This document shows, in pieces, positions 1 through 8,117 of a DNA stretch of 8,117 nucleotides. A program made the position numbers and the translations under genes. The notes beneath the pieces are model-generated. The model worked only from the letters and a program-made list of their open reading frames with translations, was not told the DNA's origin and did not search any database. How positions within the stretch are numbered: the stretch's first letter is position 1; the number at the start of each line of letters is the position of its first letter. Source of the DNA: Betaproteobacteria bacterium (lineage in GTDB: Bacteria > Pseudomonadota > Gammaproteobacteria > Burkholderiales > SG8-39); contig JAAOZY010000125.1 of NCBI GenBank assembly GCA_012274205.1, positions 1 through 8,117 of the forward strand, written 5' to 3'.

Positions 1-153
1 GCGCATGCCGTCCTCGGCGAGAAAATAGTTCTTGCGCAGCAGGCCCGGCATGCCCAGATACTTGGGCGCAGTCGACTGGAACGTCGCCGTCGCCTGTTCC
101 AGCGTCTGCCGCTGCGGCAATTTGAAACTTACGATCGCAATGACCTTGCTCAT
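1..153 (-). CDS. Small YdhR-like (ABM-type) protein, 3' end outside window
   Basis: Partial gene: the first 51 codons are present and the rest lies beyond base 1. The protein begins MSKVIAIVSFKLP and continues through APKYLGMPGLLRKNYFL. A beta strand, then a helix, then a 'PKYxGxPGLxRKxYFL' stretch resembles the small dimeric alpha/beta-barrel proteins annotated as YdhR-type putative monooxygenases. That assignment rests on recall of the family pattern; no substrate can be named. The ATG at 153 is well supported by a GGGAGG ribosome-binding site (158-163) four bases upstream. The gene starts 19 bases after the alaS stop on the same strand with no visible terminator between, so it is probably cotranscribed with alaS. 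The N-terminal fragment shows no signal peptide or membrane segment. The gene's existence is fairly sure, the family less so. Confidence 0.6.
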   Translation of the reverse strand, partial: MSKVIAIVSFKLPQRQTLEQATATFQSTAPKYLGMPGLLRKNYFLAEDGMR

Positions 154-157
154 CCTG

Positions 158-163
158 CCTCCC
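158..163 (-). promoter_or_regulatory. Ribosome-binding site of the YdhR-like gene
   Basis: The minus strand reads GGGAGG four bases before the ATG at 153. It fixes the start of the partial gene and indicates that it is translated independently of alaS, whose stop is at 173-175. Confidence 0.7.
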
Positions 164-172
164 CGTCCTGAA

Positions 173-2797
<2,625 letters not shown>

Positions 2798-2811
2798 AGT
2801 TTTGCTTCGGC

Positions 2812-2830
2812 GCGGGCGCATTGCGCCCGC
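2812..2830 (-). promoter_or_regulatory. Perfect palindrome in the alaS leader
   Basis: GCGGGCGCA, one central base, then TGCGCCCGC form a perfect 9-bp inverted repeat whose inner edge is 14 bases before the alaS ATG. As RNA it can fold into an 8-bp all-GC stem with a 3-base loop. No U-run follows on the alaS strand, so it is not a standard terminator. E. coli AlaRS is known to repress its own gene by binding a palindrome at its promoter; whether this site acts likewise, or limits translation by shielding the start region, is inference. Confidence 0.5.
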
Positions 2831-2861
2831 AGTTCCAGCGATCCTTCCCCAGAGTGAGTAA

Positions 2862-2895
2862 CAGGGCGCGGGCCTGCTTCCTGCCGCGCTCCCTG
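2862..2895 (-). other. Hairpin in the VIT-alaS intergenic region
   Basis: Arms CAGGG (2862-2866) and CCCTG (2891-2895), continued by CGCGG (2867-2871) and CCGCG (2884-2888), give a 10-bp stem with a two-base bulge (2889-2890) and a 12-base loop. It lies in the probable alaS leader, about 65 bases before the start codon. There is no flanking T-tract, so neither a terminator nor an attenuator can be claimed. Confidence 0.4.
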
Positions 2896-2960
2896 ACCAG
2901 CCCGCTGCAATACGACCCGGGCAGACGATTCAAGCTAAAAGATTGAATTTTCGCCCGAAT
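2896..2960 (-). promoter_or_regulatory. AT-rich patch, likely alaS promoter region
   Basis: The stretch around 2928-2960 is much richer in A+T than the surrounding GC-rich DNA and sits between the end of the iron transporter gene and alaS, where an alaS promoter is expected. It contains a perfect 6-bp inverted repeat, ATTCAA (2928-2933) and TTGAAT (2943-2948), separated by nine bases. No pair of good -35 and -10 hexamers at 16-18 bp spacing could be identified, so the promoter call rests on position and composition only. Confidence 0.35.
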
Positions 2961-2988
2961 CAGGCGCGCATGCAAATGCGCCCGCCTG
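2961..2988 (-). terminator. Hairpin just after the VIT gene, possible transcript end
   Basis: Starting three bases beyond the stop of the iron transporter gene, arms CAGGCG (2961-2966) and CGCCTG (2983-2988) plus CGCAT (2967-2971) and ATGCG (2976-2980) form an 11-bp stem with a two-base bulge and a four-base loop. Its position fits the end of the recA-recX-VIT unit. The bases after it on the minus strand begin ATTCGGGCG rather than a T-run, so it may protect a 3' end or act with Rho rather than being a classical intrinsic terminator. Confidence 0.4.
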
Positions 2989-2991
2989 CCC

Positions 2992-4026
2992 TCAGCTGAG
3001 GCTTACCCCGAGCAGCCTGCCCATGCCATAGGTCAGGGCACCTGCGGCGGCGCCGATCGCGAGCATGCGCAGTCCATCGCGCATTGCGCTCTTGCCGGTG
3101 AACAGGCTGATGGCGGCGCCAACTCCGAACAGGGCCAGCCCGGTGATCGCTATGGAAACGGGGAGCGCGCGCTCGCCCGCAAACGCAAGAAATGGCAGCA
3201 ACGGCACCAGCGCGCCGGTGGCGAAGGAAACAAAGGAAAAAATCGCGGCACCCCAGGGTGAACCGAGTTCATCCGGATTCAGACCCAGCTCCTCGCGCGC
3301 TAGCGTGTCCAGCGCCTGCGCCGGATCGGCAATGATCGCCTTGGCCAGCTTCAGCGCATCCTCGCGCGCGAGGCCGCGCGCGGCGTAAATGAGCGCCAGC
3401 TCTTCCGCCTCCTCCTCCGGATATTGCGCGAGTTCGTCGCGCTCCAGGCCGATCTGGTGCTCGAACATCTCGCGCTGCGAGCGTACCGACACGTACTCGC
3501 CCGAGGCCATCGAGAACGCGCCGGCGAGCAGGCCGGCCACGCCGGAAAGCAGGATGATGGAATTGCTGGCCGAGGCCCCGGCCACCCCGAGGATAAGGCT
3601 GGCGTTGGAGACCAGGCCGTCGTTGACGCCGAACACCGCTGCACGCAAATTGCCGCCGCCGCTGATCCCGCGGTGGCGCTTGCCCACCTCTTCCAGCGTG
3701 GTCGGCAGCGGATGGCCCGGCGAGGCATGGGAATACACCGACAGGCCGCGCACTTTCATCGCCACCAGGATCGCTCGCAGCGGGCGCGGCCCGTGGCGCC
3801 GCACCAGTGCTGCCACCATGCGCGCGCGCAAATCCGGCGCGTAAGCGGACACCACTGCCCCGCTCTTGCGCGCCCAGATTCCGGCCTGGCTTTCGGCTTC
3901 CGCCGCAAGCCCGCGAAACAATTCCGCGCGCGGCGTGCCGATCTCGGCCTCGGCCATCGCGCGGTAAAGATAGGCCGAGCGCATTTCCTCGCGCCAGCCG
4001 TCGATGAAATTCCCGCCGTCCGACAT
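2992..4026 (-). CDS. Ferritin-like/VIT1 fusion iron transporter (MbfA-type)
   Basis: Integral membrane protein of 344 residues, probably exporting or sequestering Fe2+/Mn2+. Residues 1 to about 95 form a helical ferritin-like domain (WREEMRSAYLYRAMAEAE, 11-28; LFRGLAAEAESQAGIW, 36-51). Residues 125-344 are a VIT1/CCC1 domain with FGVNDGLVSNASLILGVAG (132-150), MASGEYVSVRSQRE (173-186), a cytosolic acidic metal-binding helical segment (about 187-255, many Glu including EEEAEE) and further membrane segments near 258-283, 287-309 and 318-340. This two-part design matches MbfA, a membrane-bound ferritin-like iron exporter known in alphaproteobacteria. The helix that usually carries ExxH here reads AEAESQAG, with no His, so the di-iron site may be altered. 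The ATG shares its A with the recX stop (TGATG), and a GGAG (4037-4040) lies ten bases upstream, so translation is likely coupled to recX. Family confidence is high; ion and direction are inferred. Confidence 0.9.
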   Translation of the reverse strand: MSDGGNFIDGWREEMRSAYLYRAMAEAEIGTPRAELFRGLAAEAESQAGIWARKSGAVVSAYAPDLRARMVAALVRRHGPRPLRAILVAMKVRGLSVYSHASPGHPLPTTLEEVGKRHRGISGGGNLRAAVFGVNDGLVSNASLILGVAGASASNSIILLSGVAGLLAGAFSMASGEYVSVRSQREMFEHQIGLERDELAQYPEEEAEELALIYAARGLAREDALKLAKAIIADPAQALDTLAREELGLNPDELGSPWGAAIFSFVSFATGALVPLLPFLAFAGERALPVSIAITGLALFGVGAAISLFTGKSAMRDGLRMLAIGAAAGALTYGMGRLLGVSLS

Positions 4027-4475
4027 CAGTCCGGATCTCCGGTCTTGAGCACCTGACGCACCGCCTCGGCGGAAAATCCGCGTCCGGCGAGAAAGCGCAT
4101 CTGCCTGCCCCGCTCGGCCGCATCCTTGGGCAATTCGCCGAATTTCCTTTGCCAGGCGGCGCGGCAGTTCTCGAATTCGCGCGCCTGCGCCTGCTCCACG
4201 GCGCGATCGACCACGTCGGCCGATACGCCGCGGCTCTTCAGGTCGTACTCTATCTTACGGCTGCCGAATTTGCGCGAGAGCGCATTGGCGCGCGACTCGG
4301 CGAAGCGCTGCTCGGACAGCCAGCCGCGCGCGGTGAGCTGATCCAACAGCACTTCGATTTCCGCCGCCGATTCCGCGTGAGGGCCGAGCTTGCGCAGAAG
4401 TTCGGCGCGGGTGTGCTCGCGCCGCGCGAGCAGGGACAGCGCCCGCCCGCGCAGGGAGATGTCCCTTTTTGCCAC
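4026..4475 (-). CDS. recX: RecX, regulatory protein of RecA
   Basis: RecX binds RecA filaments and limits their extension and activity. The 149-residue product is close to the usual length (E. coli 166) and has the family's helical repeats: ALSLLARREHTRAELLRKL (12-30), LLDQLTARGWLSEQRFAESR (43-62) followed by SRKIEYDLKSRGVSADVVDR (72-91), and a last repeat ending GRGFSAEAVRQVLK (131-144). The start is GTG at 4475, eighteen bases after the recA stop, with no clear ribosome-binding site and within a small hairpin, suggesting low or coupled translation. Its TGA stop overlaps the start of the iron transporter gene by one base. If the recA reading frame is really cut at codon 118, polarity could lower recX expression, and RecX would have no full-length partner encoded in this window. 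Confidence 0.95.
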   Translation of the reverse strand: MAKRDISLRGRALSLLARREHTRAELLRKLGPHAESAAEIEVLLDQLTARGWLSEQRFAESRANALSRKFGSRKIEYDLKSRGVSADVVDRAVEQAQAREFENCRAAWQRKFGELPKDAAERGRQMRFLAGRGFSAEAVRQVLKTGDPD

Positions 4476-4492
4476 GGGCTTTGCGCCCCGGC
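4471..4492 (-). other. Hairpin at the recA-recX junction covering the recX start
   Basis: GCC (4471-4473) pairs with GGC (4490-4492), and GGGC (4476-4479) with GCCC (4485-4488), around a five-base loop. The recX GTG start (4473-4475) falls inside the structure, and a run of A, not T, follows on the minus strand. In E. coli a weak terminator between recA and recX keeps RecX low; this element could do so by hiding the start codon. The stem is short, so this is tentative. Confidence 0.35.
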
Positions 4493-4493
4493 T

Positions 4494-5531
<1,038 letters not shown>

Positions 5532-5537
5532 GAAAAT

Positions 5538-5543
5538 CTCCTT
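5538..5543 (-). promoter_or_regulatory. recA: recA ribosome-binding site
   Basis: AAGGAG lies six bases upstream of the ATG at 5531. It decides the start as MDDNKTKAL over an in-frame ATG 13 codons further up, whose extra residues (MMNLPPPKPKEIF) are not RecA-like and which would start inside the leader hairpin. Confidence 0.85.
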
Positions 5544-5567
5544 CGGTTTCGGTGGCGGTAGGTTCAT

Positions 5568-5593
5568 CAACGGGCGCCACGCCCGCGCCGTTG
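5568..5593 (-). other. Hairpin at the predicted 5' end of recA mRNA
   Basis: CAACGG (5568-5573) pairs with CCGTTG (5588-5593), and GCG (5574-5576) with CGC (5584-5586), with a one-base bulge and a seven-base loop. With a -10 at 5600-5605, transcription should start near 5593, so the stem would sit at the very 5' end of the message. Such 5' stems are known to protect mRNAs in other genes; that role here is inferred. Confidence 0.4.
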
Positions 5594-5595
5594 AC

Positions 5596-5611
5596 CTGTA
5601 TTTTTATACAG
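5596..5611 (-). promoter_or_regulatory. SOS box (LexA operator) of recA
   Basis: The minus strand reads CTGTATAAAAATACAG, a perfect match to CTGT-N8-ACAG. It covers the predicted -10 element and the transcription start side of the recA promoter, so bound LexA should block RNA polymerase. recX and the iron transporter downstream probably share this control. Confidence 0.93.
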
Positions 5612-5628
5612 TTTACGGATTTTTGCAA
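5600..5628 (-). promoter_or_regulatory. Predicted sigma-70 promoter of recA
   Basis: A -35 of TTGCAA (5623-5628) and a -10 of AAAAAT (5600-5605) are separated by 17 bp. The -10 is weak, with four of six consensus bases, and lies inside the SOS box. The same spacing and the same -10 occur at lexA, which supports both calls. Confidence 0.6.
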
Positions 5629-5670
5629 CATCGATCGGAAACGCGTTTTCTGGCAACGACTTAGGCGGCG

Positions 5671-6273
5671 TTACAAGCTGCGCCCGGCGCGTATCACCCC
5701 CACGCCCAAGCCTTCGATGACAAACTCTTCACGCCTGGTGTCGACGATGATCGGCTCGAAATCCGGGTTTTCAGGGAGCAGTTCGACCATCGCGCCGCGG
5801 CGGCGCAGGCGCTTTACCGTGACTTCGTCATGCAGCCGCGCCACCACGACCTGGCCGTTGCGCGCCTCGCCCGCCTTGTGCACGGCGAGCAGGTCGCCGT
5901 CATGGATGCCGGCGTCGCGCATGCTCATGCCGCGCACCTTGAGCAGGTAATCGGCGCGCGGCTTGAACAGCGCCGGGTCCACCTGATAGTGCGCCTCGAT
6001 GTGCTCCTCGGCCAGGATGGGCGAACCCGCCGCGACGCGCCCGACGAGCGGTATGCCGCCGCCATCCTTGAGGCGGATGCCGCGCGCCGAGCCTTTGACG
6101 ATTTCGATCGCACCCTTGCGCTCGAGCATGCGCAGGTGCTCCTCGGCCGCGTTGGGCGAACTGTAATCCATTGCCGTCGCGATTTCGGCGCGGGTAGGCG
6201 GCAAGCCGGTGTTCTCGATGGCCTGGCGGATCAGCGTCAGAATTTCCTGCTGCTTGGAGGTCAACGCTTCCAT
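5671..6273 (-). CDS. lexA: LexA, SOS repressor and self-cleaving peptidase
   Basis: Represses the SOS regulon and inactivates itself when stimulated by RecA filaments. The product is 200 residues (E. coli 202). Residues 1 to about 70 are the winged-helix DNA-binding domain; the recognition helix SSPNAAEEHL (38-47) keeps the E. coli contacts, fitting the CTGT-N8-ACAG operators seen here. The peptidase domain retains the Ala82-Gly83 cleavage site (VGRVAAGSP), nucleophile Ser117 (GMSM) and general base Lys154 (TVKRL), spaced as in E. coli. The ATG at 6273 gives the canonical start MEALTSKQQ, although no strong ribosome-binding site precedes it. The gene has its own promoter and SOS box, so it is autoregulated. 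LexA is intact while the neighbouring recA has a stop codon; without RecA, LexA would stay uncleaved and keep the regulon repressed unless another recA exists. Confidence 0.98.
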   Translation of the reverse strand: MEALTSKQQEILTLIRQAIENTGLPPTRAEIATAMDYSSPNAAEEHLRMLERKGAIEIVKGSARGIRLKDGGGIPLVGRVAAGSPILAEEHIEAHYQVDPALFKPRADYLLKVRGMSMRDAGIHDGDLLAVHKAGEARNGQVVVARLHDEVTVKRLRRRGAMVELLPENPDFEPIIVDTRREEFVIEGLGVGVIRAGRSL

Positions 6274-6299
6274 GGGCGCGGCTCGGCGGGTTGCGGAAG

Positions 6300-6315
6300 C
6301 TGTATTTTTGTACAG
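6300..6315 (-). promoter_or_regulatory. SOS box (LexA operator) of lexA
   Basis: The minus strand reads CTGTACAAAAATACAG, a perfect CTGT-N8-ACAG operator starting 26 bases before the lexA ATG. It differs from the recA box at one position only and has the same orientation. Confidence 0.94.
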
Positions 6316-6332
6316 CCCGCTGCCAAAGTCAA
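6304..6332 (-). promoter_or_regulatory. Predicted sigma-70 promoter of lexA
   Basis: A good -35, TTGACT (6327-6332), and a -10, AAAAAT (6304-6309), are separated by 17 bp. The -10 lies within the SOS box. The promoter fits entirely in the 72-base gap after the radical SAM gene, so lexA can be expressed independently of that operon. Confidence 0.65.
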
Positions 6333-6345
6333 GCGCGGCCACGCG

Positions 6346-7437
6346 TTAAACTGGCGCGAGCTGCACCGGTATGCGCCGCGGACCGAATTGCTGCGCGAGT
6401 TCGAACGCCTGGTAGCGCCCGGCAATGGCGCCACCGCATTCGAGGCAGTGCCCGTCGGCACTGACGCGGTACTCGAGCAGCCGGTACCAGTCGCGCACGA
6501 TCAGCGCCTGGTGGCAATGCGGACAGCAGGTGCTGCCGCCCTCGGTATCGTGCACATTGCCGGTGTAGACGTAGTGCAGTCCGTGGCCGAGTGCGATCCG
6601 GCGCGCGCGCGCCAGCGTGGCCGGCGGGGTGGCCGGTATATCGGTCATTTTCCAGTCGGGATGGAACGCGGAGAAATGCAGCGGCACATCTGGCCCGAGT
6701 TCCTGCGCGATCCAGGCGGTGAGCGCTTCGATCTCGGCGTCGCTGTCGTTTTTCCCCGGAATCAGCAGCGTGGTGATCTCGAACCATACCGCGGTCTCGT
6801 GCCTGAGGTATTTCAGGGTGTCCAATACCGAAGCGAGATGAGCGCCAGTCAGCTTGACATAGAACTCGTCGGTGAACGCCTTCAGATCGACGTTGGCCGC
6901 GTCCATTTTGGCGTAGAACTCGCGTCGCGGCGCAGCGTGCATATAGCCCGCGGTCACTGCCACCGTCTGCACGCCCACGGCATGGCAGGCATCGGCCACG
7001 TCCATGGCGTACTCGGCGAAGATCACCGGGTCGTTGTAAGTGAAGGCGACGCTCTTGCAGCCCAGTTTCAGCGCCGCCCGGGCGATCGCTTCCGGACTGG
7101 CCGCATCGGCCAGGCTGTCCATATCGCGCGACTTGGATATATCCCAGTTCTGGCAGAATTTGCAGGCGAGGTTGCAGCCGGCGGTGCCGAAGGAAAGCAC
7201 GCTCGAACCCGGATAAAACTGATTGAGCGGTTTCTTCTCGATCGGGTCGACGCAATAGCCGGAGGAGCGGCCGTAGGTGGTGAGCAGCATCTGCCCGCCC
7301 GCGCGCATGCGCACGAAACACAGCCCGCGCTGCCCCTCATGCAGCCGGCAGTCGCGCGGGCACAGATCGCACTGCATCCTGCCGTCGTCGAGCATGTGCC
7401 ACCAGCGCGCGGGATAGGTGCTTTCGGCAACGCTCAT
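6346..7437 (-). CDS. AmmeMemoRadiSam system radical SAM enzyme
   Basis: Radical SAM protein of 363 residues, related to pyruvate formate-lyase activating enzymes; the substrate is unknown. The SAM-cluster motif CxxxCxxC is at C88, C92 and C95 (GCNLACKFCQNW). Two further cysteine groups flank it: C23, C26, C30 and C40 near the N-terminus (QCDLCPRDCRLHEGQRGLC) and C305/C308 with C331/C334 near the C-terminus (CCPHC and CLECGG), the latter like a zinc ribbon. Other typical stretches are FGTAGCN, FTYNDPVIFAEYA (132-144), NVDLKAF (182-188) and YTGNVHD (291-297). The ATG at 7437 overlaps the preceding gene's TGA (ATGA), with GGGGAG (7446-7451) eight bases upstream. Pairing with MEMO and AMMECR1 domains is the defining context of this family. 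No residue looks missing. Function beyond radical SAM chemistry cannot be given. Confidence 0.93.
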   Translation of the reverse strand: MSVAESTYPARWWHMLDDGRMQCDLCPRDCRLHEGQRGLCFVRMRAGGQMLLTTYGRSSGYCVDPIEKKPLNQFYPGSSVLSFGTAGCNLACKFCQNWDISKSRDMDSLADAASPEAIARAALKLGCKSVAFTYNDPVIFAEYAMDVADACHAVGVQTVAVTAGYMHAAPRREFYAKMDAANVDLKAFTDEFYVKLTGAHLASVLDTLKYLRHETAVWFEITTLLIPGKNDSDAEIEALTAWIAQELGPDVPLHFSAFHPDWKMTDIPATPPATLARARRIALGHGLHYVYTGNVHDTEGGSTCCPHCHQALIVRDWYRLLEYRVSADGHCLECGGAIAGRYQAFELAQQFGPRRIPVQLAPV

Positions 7438-8117
7438 GCGCTGAGCTCCCCTTCCGTCCATTTCAGCACGCGGTAACGCTGGATGCGGCATCTGGCCGTG
7501 CTCAGCCCCGGCTCGAGGCCGGCTTTGCGTTTGAGTTCGGCGATGAAGCGCTCGGGATCGGGCAGTCCCTCCCATACCTGCGGCAGGAACGTGGCGCGCG
7601 CCGCGCCGCATTCGAGAATCAGGCCATCTTCGCCGGGCTGCAATTGCGCGATCAGTTCGGCGTGGTCGGCAAACGCCAGCGGCTTGGGCGTCGACAGCAG
7701 CGACACCTCAATGCGTGTAACAGCGAGTTCTTCGCGCGCGAGCGGCGCGAAGCGCGGATCGGACAGCGCCGCCGCGCGCGCATTGCGGCTTACGTCTTCG
7801 CCCAGCGGTCGCTGCGCTTCCAGGCTGCCGATGCAACCGCGCAGCTGGCCGTCCTGGGTCAGGGTGACAAAGCTCGCGCGCAGCGGCTTCAGCCATGCCT
7901 CGTCGGGCAGCCGCCTGGTCGCGGACACGCCGAGCGCGGCCCCGATGCTGTGCCGCGCAATTCCAAGCAGCGTGCGCCCGTGCTCCGCCGTGAAGCGCGA
8001 CGCGCCCTCCCACAGCGCGAATGCGCCGTAGCCTACGACACGATCGTGCCCGCCGGCGGTGTCGCCCGAGTTGCGCAGGTCGAGCAGTTCGATGCTCAGC
8101 CCGCGGCGCCTGGCCGC
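7434..8117 (-). CDS. Fused MEMO-like/AMMECR1 protein, 5' end outside window
   Basis: The frame is open from the window edge to a TGA at 7434-7436; 227 residues are visible and the start lies beyond 8117. Visible residues 1 to about 38 match the C-terminus of the MEMO-like family (AmmeMemoRadiSam protein B): LLDLRNSGDTAGG (11-23), then RVVGYGAFAL (26-35). From about residue 42 an AMMECR1 domain (protein A) follows: FTAEHGRTLLGIARHSIG (42-59), then FVTLTQDGQLRGCIGSLEAQ with the hallmark LRGCIG, DPRFAPLAREEL, and a C-terminal KWTEGELSA. No stop, ribosome-binding site or intergenic gap separates the two parts, so this is one fused polypeptide. A GTG at 7928 sits inside the AMMECR1 fold after its first helix and would lose conserved residues, so it is not taken as a start. 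MEMO resembles extradiol-dioxygenase-like metalloproteins; the catalytic role of either domain is unestablished. Confidence 0.88.
   Translation of the reverse strand, partial: AARRRGLSIELLDLRNSGDTAGGHDRVVGYGAFALWEGASRFTAEHGRTLLGIARHSIGAALGVSATRRLPDEAWLKPLRASFVTLTQDGQLRGCIGSLEAQRPLGEDVSRNARAAALSDPRFAPLAREELAVTRIEVSLLSTPKPLAFADHAELIAQLQPGEDGLILECGAARATFLPQVWEGLPDPERFIAELKRKAGLEPGLSTARCRIQRYRVLKWTEGELSA

Noticed and set aside
2798..2821. Upstream alaS start at the ATG at 2821
   Set aside because: The eight added residues (MRPRRSKT) are not family-like and the ATG lies in the palindrome; MKSAEIRSKF is the usual start.
5639..5648. Palindrome AAACGCGTTT upstream of the recA promoter
   Set aside because: A 10-base palindrome is too common to call an operator without a known match.
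6316..6345. Terminator after the radical SAM gene
   Set aside because: Only a 4-bp CGCG inverted repeat is present, with no T-run.
5830..7476. A 548-codon plus-strand open frame opposite lexA and the radical SAM gene
   Set aside because: It crosses two real genes and the lexA promoter and shows no family signature.
7434..7928. A free-standing AMMECR1 gene starting at the GTG at 7928
   Set aside because: The frame continues upstream without stops into the missing first AMMECR1 helix and the MEMO tail, so this GTG is internal.

Overview
The window looks like a chromosomal segment of a GC-rich proteobacterium, most likely a betaproteobacterium. The support is the lexA / recA-recX / alaS arrangement, LexA operators of the CTGT-N8-ACAG type used by beta- and gammaproteobacteria, and the protein sequences themselves. 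The genus cannot be fixed by eye. All eight genes are on the minus strand, so transcription runs from high to low coordinates.

From the right edge: a gene entering from outside the window (8117..7434) encodes a fused protein, the tail of a MEMO-like domain followed by a complete AMMECR1 domain. Its stop overlaps the start of a radical SAM gene (7437..6346) in an ATGA junction. Together they form a compact AmmeMemoRadiSam locus, a conserved set whose biochemical role is not established to my knowledge. Just after it lies lexA (6273..5671), with its own promoter and a perfect SOS box. recA (5531..4494) follows with a second, nearly identical SOS box and promoter. recX (4475..4026) comes next, then a ferritin-like/VIT1 (MbfA-type) iron transporter (4026..2992) whose start overlaps the recX stop. 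A 194-base intergenic region with several hairpins separates this unit from alaS (2797..173). A small gene resembling YdhR-type monooxygenases (153..1) begins 19 bases after alaS and leaves the window.

The main anomaly is in recA. Codon 118, where RecA proteins normally have Gln in the SQPDTGEQ stretch, is the stop TAA. The frame is otherwise open and well conserved on both sides, so one C-to-T change (CAA to TAA) explains it. As written, the gene makes a 117-residue fragment with Walker A and Glu96 but without Walker B, both DNA-binding loops and the C-terminal domain. This is either a real recA-null lineage or a base-call/assembly error; the window alone cannot decide.

The middle of the window works as an SOS module: LexA appears to control itself and recA-recX, and by translational overlap the iron transporter too. 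The other points worth a look are the MEMO-AMMECR1 fusion next to lexA, the altered ferritin-like site of the transporter, and the structured leaders of recA and alaS.
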